Source: CAZVVG01 sp964630615 | GTDB taxonomy: Bacteria; Patescibacteriota; Minisyncoccia; Moranbacterales; UBA2206 | Reading direction: 5' to 3' | Length of the DNA: 32,233 nucleotides | Assembly: GCA_964630615.1 (NCBI GenBank) | Contig: CAZVVG010000007.1 | Location: 1-32,233 of the forward strand | Program-made: the position numbers and the translations under genes | The notes under the pieces: model-generated | Told to the model about the DNA's origin: nothing | The model's database searches: none | Seen by the model: the letters and a program-made list of their open reading frames with translations, nothing else | Shown here: piece by piece, positions 8,116 through 15,281 of the stretch | Layout of the letters: every line of letters begins with the position of its first letter | Numbering within the stretch: position 1 is the first letter of the stretch

Positions 8116-8829
8116 TTAATATTCTTTTAAAGCTTCTACAGCCTCTAATTCTTTTTTTCTTTCCGGATGGACAATGAGTTCAATCTCGCCTGAAGGCAAA
8201 GTGGGGATATGCTTTAAAGAAAAATCCTTTAACCAATCTAAACTAATAAGAAATTCGGACGAATTAATTTTTGAAACCAAAAAAACCTTTCTGTTAATTT
8301 TTCTTAAAAGCCAAATAATCAAAGAGACACAATTTTTCTTTTGGTGCCAGTCTTTTTTTCCGAAACGCAGGTAATTTATTTGGTTTTTTTTCGCTATTTC
8401 TAGGGCAATTTTGAAATAGGGGGGGAAAAGGTGAATGTGTTCGTGAGAGTTAATTCCATCTGGATAACGCCCAAAAATTCTGAAAAATTTTTGCATTTGT
8501 TCAGCCCAGGCCTTTTTAACCTTAGAAGGAAGGGTTTTTCCTTGGCAATAGATCTTTAAAAAAAGAAGAAGCCGATGGAAAATTCCAAAATCCCTCTTCT
8601 CTTCCCAAGGGTTTGTCGAAGTCAAATTAAAAAAATTAAGATGGAGATCCAACTTAACTCCCGAATTTACAAGGCGCTTGATTTCTTCAGAAGAAAAGCG
8701 TCCATTTATCATCACGGAAACCCTTTGAATTTTTTTTCTTTCAAGAAGTGCTAAGATGGTTTTGTTAGCCAGAGCGTTCTTTCCGAAATCATCAGCCGCC
8801 AAGATTATTTTGTTATAAGCTTTACTCAT
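8116..8829 (-). CDS. YdjC/ChbG-like carbohydrate deacetylase
   Basis: This 237-residue protein belongs to the YdjC/ChbG/HpnK family, metal-dependent enzymes that remove acetyl groups from N-acetylated sugars. It shows the family's metal-site motifs: AADDFG (11-16), GVKLDLHLNF in the middle and NSHEHIHLFPP with its histidines. Length is close to the family norm of about 250. The start ATG overlaps the end of the upstream glycosyltransferase gene by 8 bp (ATGAGTAA), so the two are translationally coupled and probably act on the same lipid-linked or surface glycan. The actual substrate is not evident. Confidence 0.9.
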   Translation of the reverse strand: MSKAYNKIILAADDFGKNALANKTILALLERKKIQRVSVMINGRFSSEEIKRLVNSGVKLDLHLNFFNLTSTNPWEEKRDFGIFHRLLLFLKIYCQGKTLPSKVKKAWAEQMQKFFRIFGRYPDGINSHEHIHLFPPYFKIALEIAKKNQINYLRFGKKDWHQKKNCVSLIIWLLRKINRKVFLVSKINSSEFLISLDWLKDFSLKHIPTLPSGEIELIVHPERKKELEAVEALKEY

Positions 8830-9565
8830 TTTGTTTCCACTTGTATTGCCGGCTTACATCTTTCCAGCGAATTTTCAGAAGGGAAAAGAACATATTGATC
8901 GGATCGCGAAAAAGGCGAACGTGACTTTCCTTAGGGTTTTGGAGGGTGATGGGCAACTCTTTGATAGCATAACCGAATTTTTTAGCAATGAAAATAATTT
9001 CTGCGTCAAAAGCAAACCGCTTGATCGTCGCCATGGGAAAAATCTTTCGAGCGGCTTTAGCCCGAAAAACCTTAAAACCACACTGAGTATCCTGAACTTT
9101 CCAGCTGTTGAGAATTATCATCCGTAGTAAGCGGAAAATCCTTTCCATAATTTTCCGATACCACAGCACCGGACGGAGAACTTTGAGTCCCGGGACAAAA
9201 CGGGAAGCAATTACTAGATCAAAGTCTTTATCAATTTCCCTTAAAAATTTTTCCAATTCTTCAATGGGAATAGCCAAGTCTGCGTCTAAAAACATCACAA
9301 TTTCCTTTTGACTAGCTAAAACTCCTTGTTTGACAACCTTTCCTTTGCCTTCATTTTTTTCATTATTAATAATCCTAAGAGGAAGCTCTTTTTGGAATTG
9401 TTGCAATTCAAAGAGAGTGTTGTCTTGGCTGCCATCATTCACAGCGATTATTTCAAAAGAAGCAATTCTTTCTTTTAAGTATTGGTGAATGTGGCGTAAA
9501 TTATGATAAATAGTCCTTCCTTCATTAAAGCAGGGAACGACTACAGAAATCTTTTTATTTAACAT
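8822..9565 (-). CDS. Family 2 glycosyltransferase, polyprenyl-phosphate sugar synthase-like
   Basis: This is a GT-A fold transferase, probably moving a sugar from a nucleotide donor to a polyprenyl phosphate. Visible motifs are the N-terminal ISVVVPCFNEG, VNDGSQDNT (42-50), the FLDADLA metal site (93-99) and QCGFKVF (161-167), typical of the Alg5/DPG-synthase branch. I start the gene at the ATG at 9565 (247 residues), where the family sequence begins. The same frame is open to 9697, but that would overlap the divergent lgt gene. The 8-bp overlap with the deacetylase gene indicates one operon for modification of a lipid-linked or surface glycan. Confidence 0.92.
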   Translation of the reverse strand: MLNKKISVVVPCFNEGRTIYHNLRHIHQYLKERIASFEIIAVNDGSQDNTLFELQQFQKELPLRIINNEKNEGKGKVVKQGVLASQKEIVMFLDADLAIPIEELEKFLREIDKDFDLVIASRFVPGLKVLRPVLWYRKIMERIFRLLRMIILNSWKVQDTQCGFKVFRAKAARKIFPMATIKRFAFDAEIIFIAKKFGYAIKELPITLQNPKESHVRLFRDPINMFFSLLKIRWKDVSRQYKWKQNE

Positions 9566-9575
9566 TTTCTTGAGT

Positions 9576-9604
9576 GTTATCAGTAGCCCTTTAAATCTTA
9601 TCAA
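9576..9604 (-). promoter_or_regulatory. Candidate promoter for the glycosyltransferase-deacetylase unit
   Basis: On the minus strand TTGATA (9604-9599), 17 bp, then GATAAC (9581-9576), just upstream of the ATG at 9565. A transcript from it would have almost no leader. This also supports the shorter start of the glycosyltransferase. Confidence 0.4.
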
Positions 9605-9661
9605 ATTATTTTCCAGGAAACAAATATTCAAAGTAGATAGAATGAGCCTTTTCGTGCTAAT

Positions 9662-10504
9662 ATGATAAAAATGGAAAATTTCTGGGAAACATATCAATCC
9701 CTTCCGTTGCGGATTAATTCGGTAGCTTTTAATTTGGAATTTTTTTCAGTCAGCTGGTATTCGGTGATGTATCTGGTGGCCTTTTTGGTTGTTTATGGAC
9801 TGCTGAGACTGCGTTTCCAGCGAAAAGAAATTAATCTAAATCAAGAAAAAATCCAGCAGTTCCTTTTTTATGTTTTTTGGGGACTGGTTATTGGTGGAAG
9901 GTTAGGTTATGTCCTTTTTTATGACCTAGATTTTTATCTCAGAAATCCTGTGGCCGTAATTTCACCCTTTTTTCAAGGAAAATGGGTGGGAATCTACGGT
10001 ATGAGTTATCACGGTGGCTTAATGGGAGTAATTTTGGCCGCTTTCTTTTTTGCCAAGAAAAATAACCTTAATTTATTGAAACTCTCCGACTGGATAATTC
10101 CCACGGTTCCGGCAGGTTATTTTTTTGGGCGAATCGGTAATTTCTTAAACGGGGAACTTTTCGGCCGGGTTACTGAAAAAAAATGGGGAATGTATTTTCC
10201 TGGAGAAGCTCTCTTGCGTCATCCCTCGCAGCTTTATGAAGCTTTTTTTGAAGGAGCCTTACTCTTTTTAATTTTTTGGCTGTTAAGAAACAAGACCGGA
10301 CTAAGAGGAAAATTTCTCTGGTTCTATTTTTTGGGTTATGCCCTAGTTCGCTTCGGGGTAGAATTTTTTCGCGAACCAGACCCCCAAATTGGCTTTTTTT
10401 TAGGATTTTTAACCCTCGGGCAAATTTTCTCCCTATTTATGGCTTTTATTGCCCTTTTTGCCTTTGGAGCTTTTAAAAAATGTTGTATAATAAAAGAAAC
10501 ATAA
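9662..10504 (+). CDS. lgt: Prolipoprotein diacylglyceryl transferase
   Basis: Lgt attaches diacylglycerol from phosphatidylglycerol to the lipobox cysteine of lipoproteins. This 280-residue membrane protein has the family signature GRIGNFLNGELFG (156-168), YHGGLMG (116-122), RHPSQLYEA (186-194) and FGVEFFREPD near the C-terminus, with about seven membrane segments. The start is the ATG at 9662, or the one at 9671 three codons later. The cyclophilin lipoprotein at 774-1526 is an obvious client. The 3' end of the gene contains the promoter of the next gene (10463-10491). Confidence 0.97.
   Translation: MIKMENFWETYQSLPLRINSVAFNLEFFSVSWYSVMYLVAFLVVYGLLRLRFQRKEINLNQEKIQQFLFYVFWGLVIGGRLGYVLFYDLDFYLRNPVAVISPFFQGKWVGIYGMSYHGGLMGVILAAFFFAKKNNLNLLKLSDWIIPTVPAGYFFGRIGNFLNGELFGRVTEKKWGMYFPGEALLRHPSQLYEAFFEGALLFLIFWLLRNKTGLRGKFLWFYFLGYALVRFGVEFFREPDPQIGFFLGFLTLGQIFSLFMAFIALFAFGAFKKCCIIKET
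10463..10491 (+). promoter_or_regulatory. Promoter inside the 3' end of lgt for the Cys-rich secreted protein
   Basis: TTTGGA (10463-10468), 17 bp, TATAAT (10486-10491). The promoter overlaps the last codons of lgt, and the leader to the next gene is about 75 nt. Confidence 0.6.
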
Positions 10505-10572
10505 ATAATGACCAGCTTATTGTTTTCAAAATAATTTTTTTAGTAAAAATTTTAAATTTAATGTCAATAATT

Positions 10573-11559
10573 ATGCTTAAAAATTTTAAAAGAAAAATCT
10601 TTATTTACTCATGCTTTTTTCTTTCCTTTTTCTGGGTTATTGGGTTTTGGGGTTCTCTTTCAGCTAAAGCAATGGTTGGACCAATTTGTTTTTATGTAAG
10701 TTCCTGGGAGTGTATTGATGGAGAAGCTGTTCCAATAGAGGATATGGTTTTTGCTTTAACTTGTCCCCAAGACGCCCCAAAACCTTCTTGTGTTCCGATT
10801 AACGGTGTCTGTGGTAGCGATAATGGAACAACCTCTTGCACCACGCCTAAAGACAATCTTTGCCTTGCTGGTTCCGCTTCCAATGTTGATGCTTCAGCTG
10901 ACCAGAATCTCTGGTCTTGGAATTGTCAGGGTTCTTTAGGGGGGAGCACGGCAAATTGCTCCGCCACACTTCCCTTAGGAGCAAGTTGTGGTAGTGCTAA
11001 TGGAGGAAGTTTTTGCGAAGATTCTCCTCCACTTGATGCGAATCTTTGTTTAACTGGTAAACCTACACGTCCCCTTTTAAATGATTATTTCGAATGGATG
11101 TGGGAGTGTGAGAGTCCTTGTCCGGAAGGAACAAATACTGACTGTAGAGCAAGTTTAGAACCTCCAAATGAACTTTGCATAGAAACCACTTGTGCTGGCC
11201 AACCCTGTGGTTGCATATTTACGGGTCAAAAGGATTGTACTCCAGGAATAGAACTTTATTTAGCTTATCCAGATCAAGAAAATGGAGATAGTCTAGTTAT
11301 AAGAAATAGTTCTGATCCTGAAATTAATTCTACCTGGCTTAAGTGGGAGGTCTCCAACGCTAATCGTTGCTGGGGCGTTGATGAAAACGGTTCAACTTGG
11401 TTGGAAGAATTTTCCCTGGTGGATGAAAATGCTAATGGCATTATTGATGGAACCGAAGGCACTGGTTTAGCAAGGATAACTCCTTGGCAAGTTCCTTCCG
11501 TGAAATATTATCTAGTCTGCAAAAATGATTCTCCCGGTGGCAATGAAGTGACCAGTTAG
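10573..11559 (+). CDS. Cys-rich secreted protein with two NLCxxG-type repeats, ended by an in-frame amber codon
   Basis: The ATG at 10573 gives a clean signal peptide (KNFKRK, hydrophobic core, cleavage after AKA); the ATG at 10561 is an alternative. The frame is open further to 10480, but the promoter is there. The mature part contains two related repeats of about 50 residues, each with CGSxNG, NLCLxG, WxW/WMW and a closing cysteine pattern, a module I recall from secreted proteins of CPR and other bacteria. A later region (about 240-328) looks beta-rich, with a Cys at VSNANRCWG. The frame stops at TAG 11557-11559 but continues in the same frame to 11757 with a further Cys-rich domain. The protein is probably a surface adhesin or pilus-like component; its exact role is unknown. 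Confidence 0.8.
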   Translation: MLKNFKRKIFIYSCFFLSFFWVIGFWGSLSAKAMVGPICFYVSSWECIDGEAVPIEDMVFALTCPQDAPKPSCVPINGVCGSDNGTTSCTTPKDNLCLAGSASNVDASADQNLWSWNCQGSLGGSTANCSATLPLGASCGSANGGSFCEDSPPLDANLCLTGKPTRPLLNDYFEWMWECESPCPEGTNTDCRASLEPPNELCIETTCAGQPCGCIFTGQKDCTPGIELYLAYPDQENGDSLVIRNSSDPEINSTWLKWEVSNANRCWGVDENGSTWLEEFSLVDENANGIIDGTEGTGLARITPWQVPSVKYYLVCKNDSPGGNEVTS

Positions 11560-11757
11560 GCGGTTGAAATAATGGTTCGTTGTAATCCGACTGAACCAGG
11601 GGAATGGAACGACCAGGATTGTTCGGTAATTTGTGGAGGAGGAACAATGACCCGAACGCACATAGATGAAGTATGCAACGAAATAGAAGAAACTCGAGTT
11701 TGTCATAGCTGGCCCTGTATTCCGCGTTTTTTTAGAGAAACTACTCCGTGGGACTGA
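11560..11757 (+). pseudogene. In-frame C-terminal remainder of the Cys-rich protein, TSP1-like domain
   Basis: Directly after TAG 11557-11559 the same frame continues AVEIMVRCNPTEPGEWND and ends at TGA 11755-11757. The part DCSVICGGGTMTRTH, with later cysteines and HSWPC, resembles a thrombospondin type 1 domain (W..C...CGGG..R). The coding style and Cys spacing continue smoothly across the stop. It looks like one gene interrupted by a nonsense codon, for example CAG to TAG, or a read error or a readthrough site. Independent initiation at ATG 11572 would give a fragment with no signal peptide. Confidence 0.7.
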
Positions 11758-11822
11758 AATCTAGCTACACCTAACTGTTTAATTTTAAGCTATTTTTAGC
11801 TACAGAAAACCAATTCAGTTTT

Positions 11823-12215
11823 ATGGAAAAGAAAAAGTTTATTAACTGGATTATTTTTTTTGCTAGTCTGGGAGTCTTGGCTTGGGGGCTTTGGCAATGG
11901 ACTAATCCCAAAGAAGCAACTCCGATTACCTCCGATATCCTTCTTTTTTATGGTCAGGAATGTCCGCATTGCAAAGAAGTGGAAAAATTTATTGAAGAAA
12001 ATCAGCTTACTTCCAAGCTTAAATTTGACCAACTAGAAGTTTTTCATAATCAAGAAAACGGAAAGATTCTTAGCGAAATCGCCAAAAAGTGCCAGATTGA
12101 AAACGAGGACGAAGTTGGAGTACCTTTTCTTTATGATTCGCGAGAAAATCGGTGCTATATAGGAACACCTGAAATTGAAGATTTTTTTAAAGAAAAAATC
12201 CAGACCAAGCAATAA
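11823..12215 (+). CDS. Membrane-anchored thioredoxin-like protein
   Basis: This 130-residue protein has one N-terminal membrane segment (about 8-25) and a short thioredoxin-like domain. The active-site motif is Cys47-Pro-His-Cys50 after the strand DILLFYGQE, and VGVPFLY carries the cis-Pro. CPHC is the motif of DsbA-like oxidoreductases, but the domain lacks the DsbA helical insertion and is closer to a glutaredoxin/thioredoxin core. It should act outside the membrane, making, breaking or reshuffling disulfides. It lies between the Cys-rich secreted protein and a four-Cys glucosaminidase-like protein, and the latter starts only 6 bp downstream. Confidence 0.9.
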   Translation: MEKKKFINWIIFFASLGVLAWGLWQWTNPKEATPITSDILLFYGQECPHCKEVEKFIEENQLTSKLKFDQLEVFHNQENGKILSEIAKKCQIENEDEVGVPFLYDSRENRCYIGTPEIEDFFKEKIQTKQ

Positions 12216-12221
12216 GAGCCT

Positions 12222-13325
12222 ATGTCAAAAAAAAGAAACAATTTAAATTTAGATGATCTGTATCTTCTCAATCAAGGATCAAGAAAAAGAAAAGACCTTC
12301 TTCTTTTGAATGATCTCAAAAGAGAAAGCCAGAAAGAAGAAGCATTTTTCTTTGATTTGCCGATGGCGCGCTATGTTTTGCGGACCAAGAAAAAATCTAC
12401 CCTGCTTATTTTAGGTAAGAAAAACAAGAAAGAACAATTTTTTCTTAATCAAAGAAAGAGAACCCAGACGTTTTCAGCTCGAGTCATTCAGAGAAATGTT
12501 GACGGACTTTTTTTTGAAATGCAAAAACAGAAATCGAAACAGGTACACTCCATTTATTTGGTGGGAAGAGATGTTTTTTTGGAAGAAATTAAGGAAAGAT
12601 ACTCCAACCTTTCCAATTTTTTTAGCGACCTGGTTCGAGGCTCTATTCCAGGTGTTTCTTTGGCTAGAGCCTGGAACGTTTCTATTATTAGTGCGGTAAT
12701 TTTTGGAATGGTGACTATGACTTTTATTTATCGTTATTTGGGCGAAAGTGTTTTGGCGAAAATTGATCAGGAAAAGGAAAAAATAGCGATTCAAGAGGAA
12801 ATTGAGCCGGGAAAAGTTTTGGGAATAAATAAGGAAAACGCTGATATGGAAGAGGCCGATTTTATAACTAAGCTTATTAGGGATTATGAAAAGAGCGAGA
12901 GTGAAGGGCAATTTGAAAAAGAAATCCGAGCTATGGTCAAAGGCTATCCGATTGAAACCATGGTGCCGGAAATTGTCAAAAAAGACAAGGTCGTAGCCGC
13001 TTTTCTTATCAGTATCGCTAAGAAAGAAAGTAATTGGGGAAAACGAGTCCCGGTTCTTAAGGGTCAAGACTGCTATAATTATTGGGGCTATCGGGGAATA
13101 AGAAAAAGAATGGGAACCGGTGGACACACTTGTTTTGATAGTCCAAAAGACGCCGTGGACACCGTGGCAAAAAGGATTGAATTCTTAGTTTCTTCGGAAA
13201 AACTAAAAACGCCGGAAAAAATGGTGGTTTGGAAATGTGGTTATGACTGTTCCTGGGACAATCCGGTCGCGGTTCGCAAATGGATTTCGGATGTAAATTT
13301 GTATTTTAAGCAGCTCAACAAATAG
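12222..13325 (+). CDS. Membrane-anchored glucosaminidase/lysozyme-like protein (paralogue 2 of 3)
   Basis: At 367 residues this is the longest of the three paralogues. It has a charged N-terminal region of about 150 residues, predicted cytosolic and without motifs I recognise, a membrane segment (about 151-170), a charged linker, and the shared C-terminal domain (about 233-367). The domain has KKESNWGK with Glu269 as likely catalytic acid, CYNYWGYRG, CFDSPKDAV and VVWKCGYDC, with cysteines 284, 304, 339 and 343. Peptidoglycan hydrolysis is inferred from likeness to FlgJ/GH73 domains. It is 6 bp from the thioredoxin-like gene, so the redox protein may mature its disulfides. The cytosolic extension is unique to this copy and could be a regulatory domain. 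Confidence 0.87.
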   Translation: MSKKRNNLNLDDLYLLNQGSRKRKDLLLLNDLKRESQKEEAFFFDLPMARYVLRTKKKSTLLILGKKNKKEQFFLNQRKRTQTFSARVIQRNVDGLFFEMQKQKSKQVHSIYLVGRDVFLEEIKERYSNLSNFFSDLVRGSIPGVSLARAWNVSIISAVIFGMVTMTFIYRYLGESVLAKIDQEKEKIAIQEEIEPGKVLGINKENADMEEADFITKLIRDYEKSESEGQFEKEIRAMVKGYPIETMVPEIVKKDKVVAAFLISIAKKESNWGKRVPVLKGQDCYNYWGYRGIRKRMGTGGHTCFDSPKDAVDTVAKRIEFLVSSEKLKTPEKMVVWKCGYDCSWDNPVAVRKWISDVNLYFKQLNK

Positions 13326-13326
13326 T

Positions 13327-13355
13327 TTGACTTTTAGCTTAAAATAGAGTATAAT
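13327..13355 (+). promoter_or_regulatory. Strong promoter for the CAP-domain gene
   Basis: TTGACT (13327-13332), 17 bp, TATAAT (13350-13355). The transcription start is predicted near 13362, giving a leader of about 105 nt with two hairpins. Confidence 0.8.
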
Positions 13356-13392
13356 TAAAGAAAGTAAAAAGAGGTTTTTAAAGTTAATCTTT

Positions 13393-13449
13393 CCCTTAAG
13401 AGGCTTATTTTAAGGGGAAAAGGGTGTTTCAAGGGTGAAACGCTTTTTT
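13393..13449 (+). promoter_or_regulatory. Structured leader: hairpin plus terminator-like hairpin before the CAP gene
   Basis: First hairpin: CCCTTAA (13393-13399) with TTAAGGG (13410-13416). Second: a 14-bp stem, 13418-13431 with 13436-13449, AGGG loop, ending in TTTTTT and followed by GTTTTTT, which is a good intrinsic terminator. It lies between promoter and ATG. CTTTCCCTTAA could instead pair with TTAAGGGGAAAAG and invade the base of the terminator, so an attenuator switch is possible (inference). It may also end transcripts from the gene to the left. Confidence 0.6.
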
Positions 13450-13466
13450 GTTTTTTGCTTAATTTA

Positions 13467-14273
13467 ATGAAAAAAATCAATAAAAATAAAATAAAATTTT
13501 TGGGGACAGCCATTTTGGCGGTGATTTTACTTTTTTCCTTTTCCTTTAAAGTTTTAGCGGGGAAAATAGAAATAACCAAGGAAAAGGTAATTCAGCTAGT
13601 CAATGAATCCCGTCGGGCGGAAGGCCTGGAGACCTTAAAGGAGAATGAAAAACTTTCTTTGGCAGCGAGTCAAAAGGCGGAGGATATGATCAAGAAAAAA
13701 TATTTTGCTCATAACTCTCCCGATGGAATAACTCCCTGGTCTTGGATTGAAAAAAGTGGCTATAATTACCGTTATGCGGGAGAAAACCTAGCAATTGACT
13801 TTAAAGATGCTGAAAGTCAACACACGGCTTGGATGAAAAGTCCTACTCACAGAAAAAACATTCTTAATAGTGATTTTCAGGAAATCGGTGTTGCAGTCAA
13901 AGAGGGGGTTATCGAAGGTCATTTAGCGACTATCACTGTTCAGGAATTTGGGCTTCAGATGGGAGCCATTTCCCGGAATACAAAAGAAAAAGTTTCTGCG
14001 GTTGAAGCTCAGAAAGAAAATGGAGAAGTGGAGACAGCAAAAAATTCGGAAGTTATGATAGAAGAAAAAAAGTTCCCGGAAAAACAATACCTGTCGCAGA
14101 ATTTTCAAAAAACTGACTGGGCGGGAGTCACTTTTATTTCCTTACAAGCTTTAATTATGCTGATTATATTCTTGGTTAACCCAGTTATTCTTATCTTTTT
14201 GGCACTGCAAATCAGGAATTTTAAAAAATCCGGAAAAACCAGCGAATTAGAACTAAAAAAAATTACCATCTGA
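13467..14273 (+). CDS. CAP (SCP/PR-1) domain protein with C-terminal membrane anchor
   Basis: This 268-residue protein has an N-terminal signal or membrane segment (about 9-30) and a CAP domain (about 36-165). Visible motifs are the LVNESRRAEGL helix, YFAHNSP with its metal-type His, GENLA, and the W-x-SP-x-HRKNIL signature. A linker rich in Lys/Glu and a membrane segment (about 218-248) follow. Bacterial CAP proteins of this YkwD-like kind are secreted or surface proteins with mostly unknown activity. I start at ATG 13467; a TTG four codons upstream is in frame but lies in the U-tract of the leader hairpin. It is flanked by two glucosaminidase-like genes. Confidence 0.92.
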   Translation: MKKINKNKIKFLGTAILAVILLFSFSFKVLAGKIEITKEKVIQLVNESRRAEGLETLKENEKLSLAASQKAEDMIKKKYFAHNSPDGITPWSWIEKSGYNYRYAGENLAIDFKDAESQHTAWMKSPTHRKNILNSDFQEIGVAVKEGVIEGHLATITVQEFGLQMGAISRNTKEKVSAVEAQKENGEVETAKNSEVMIEEKKFPEKQYLSQNFQKTDWAGVTFISLQALIMLIIFLVNPVILIFLALQIRNFKKSGKTSELELKKITI

Positions 14274-14289
14274 AATTATTAAAGATATT

Positions 14290-14318
14290 AAAACCCCTCA
14301 ACTTTTGGGAGGTTTTTT
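14290..14318 (+). terminator. Intrinsic terminator after the CAP gene
   Basis: AAAACCCCTC (14290-14299) pairs with GGGAGGTTTT (14307-14316) with one mismatch and a 7-nt loop, followed by a T-run to 14318. The next promoter starts 4 bp later. Confidence 0.8.
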
Positions 14319-14321
14319 ATG

Positions 14322-14350
14322 TTGACTCTCGACGTTACTTTTGCTAAAAT
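14322..14350 (+). promoter_or_regulatory. Promoter for the third glucosaminidase-like gene
   Basis: TTGACT (14322-14327), 17 bp, TAAAAT (14345-14350). The leader contains GAGGAGGGAG (14391-14400), a purine-rich stretch about 12 nt before the ATG at 14413. Confidence 0.75.
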
Positions 14351-14412
14351 GAAGAATAGTTTTCAAAAGGCCTAAGAAAGCCATAAAACAGAGGAGGGAG
14401 AAAAATCTTTAT

Positions 14413-15120
14413 ATGGATGATGACTATTTCCTGCTATGTCTGCGGAAAGGGAGGAGCAGATTTGGGGGCTCGGGAAAACTGAAAAAAAAGAATATTAAAT
14501 TGGCAGTTGCTGTCTTCATACTGAGTGTGGGGATCTTTTTTTACGCCCTAATGGACAAAAGTGTTTTGATAGATTGGGAGATCAATCCGGAAAAGCCTGA
14601 AATCACCACCCTGGATCCGCTGAATCGCATTGATAGAGGTTTTTTTCGGGAAAGTTGCGAAAATCAACAAACGACTTTGTTATGCCAAGGAATGAACGGG
14701 GAAATCAAATCCTTAGAGGAAAATAAAATTTTGGAAATGGTGGCGGGCCATCCGATTGAAAAAATGGCTCCTTATATTGCCAAAAAAGATGGACAAATAG
14801 CTTCTTTTCTTTTGGCGATCGCCAAAAAGGAAAGCAATTGGGGAAAGCATTCACCAAAAAAAATTGGCCAAGATTGCTACAATTACTGGGGCTATAAGGG
14901 TGGGTATCGGCAAACAGGAGGGGGTTATAGCTGTTTTGATTCTCCAGAACAGGCGGTGGAAATTGTTGGTCAACGTATCAGCAATCTAATTGATAAAAGG
15001 ATTGACACCCCTTCTGAAATGGTAGTTTGGAAATGTGGTTCCAGCTGCGTAGGCCATGAACCTCAGGCCGTGAAAAAATGGATTGCGGATGTAGGCTTGT
15101 ATTACAGGAAATTTAATTAG
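14413..15120 (+). CDS. Membrane-anchored glucosaminidase/lysozyme-like protein (paralogue 3 of 3)
   Basis: This 235-residue protein has a basic N-terminus, a membrane segment (about 28-46), a linker with GFFRESC (76-82) and LCQG (90-93), and the shared C-terminal domain (about 105-235). The domain shows KKESNWGK with Glu140 as likely catalytic acid, CYNYWGYKG, CFDSPEQAV and VVWKCG, with cysteines 155, 174, 208 and 212. It is closer to the protein at 153-761 than to the one at 12222-13325 (shared GHPIxxMxPYIAxKD and IDTPxxM). The linker signature also appears in the orphan protein at 3594-4316. The gene has its own promoter and terminator and so is a single unit. Confidence 0.87.
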   Translation: MDDDYFLLCLRKGRSRFGGSGKLKKKNIKLAVAVFILSVGIFFYALMDKSVLIDWEINPEKPEITTLDPLNRIDRGFFRESCENQQTTLLCQGMNGEIKSLEENKILEMVAGHPIEKMAPYIAKKDGQIASFLLAIAKKESNWGKHSPKKIGQDCYNYWGYKGGYRQTGGGYSCFDSPEQAVEIVGQRISNLIDKRIDTPSEMVVWKCGSSCVGHEPQAVKKWIADVGLYYRKFN

Positions 15121-15149
15121 ATTCCTTAAAAAACTTGGGGTTTTTCCTG

Positions 15150-15182
15150 AAAGGTAATTTTCAAAAAATCGCCTTTTTTTTT
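15150..15182 (+). terminator. Intrinsic terminator after the third glucosaminidase-like gene
   Basis: AAAGG-TA-ATTTT (15150-15161) pairs with AAAAT-CG-CCTTT (15165-15176) around a CAA loop, followed by a T-run to 15182. One internal mismatch and one wobble are present. Confidence 0.75.
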
Positions 15183-15191
15183 ATTTTAGTT

Positions 15192-15197
15192 TATAAT
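15192..15197 (+). promoter_or_regulatory. -10 box upstream of the GH1 gene
   Basis: TATAAT at 15192-15197 directly follows the terminator. No clear -35 box is visible at 16-18 bp. The leader to the GTG at 15282 would be about 80 nt and contains AAAGGAGAA at about 15205, too far from the start to serve as its ribosome binding site. Confidence 0.4.
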
Positions 15198-15281
15198 TAA
15201 CTCTAAAGGAGAATTTTTTCTCATTTTTGTTTTCAACTTTTTAGTTAGGCATTGCGTGAATAAAAGATTATAAAAAAAACA

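Noticed and set aside
9566..9697. Longer N-terminus for the family 2 glycosyltransferase
   Set aside because: It would overlap divergent lgt and precedes the conserved family start; a promoter candidate lies within it.
11557..11559. Reassignment of UAG to an amino acid
   Set aside because: TAG also ends clear genes at 13325, 15120, 17401, 18437, 25971 and 30646, so general recoding does not fit.
12474..13127. Long minus-strand open frame (217 codons) inside the second glucosaminidase-like gene
   Set aside because: It is fully covered by a well-supported plus-strand gene with conserved motifs; the minus-strand translation is rich in Phe, Ser and Asn, with no domain.
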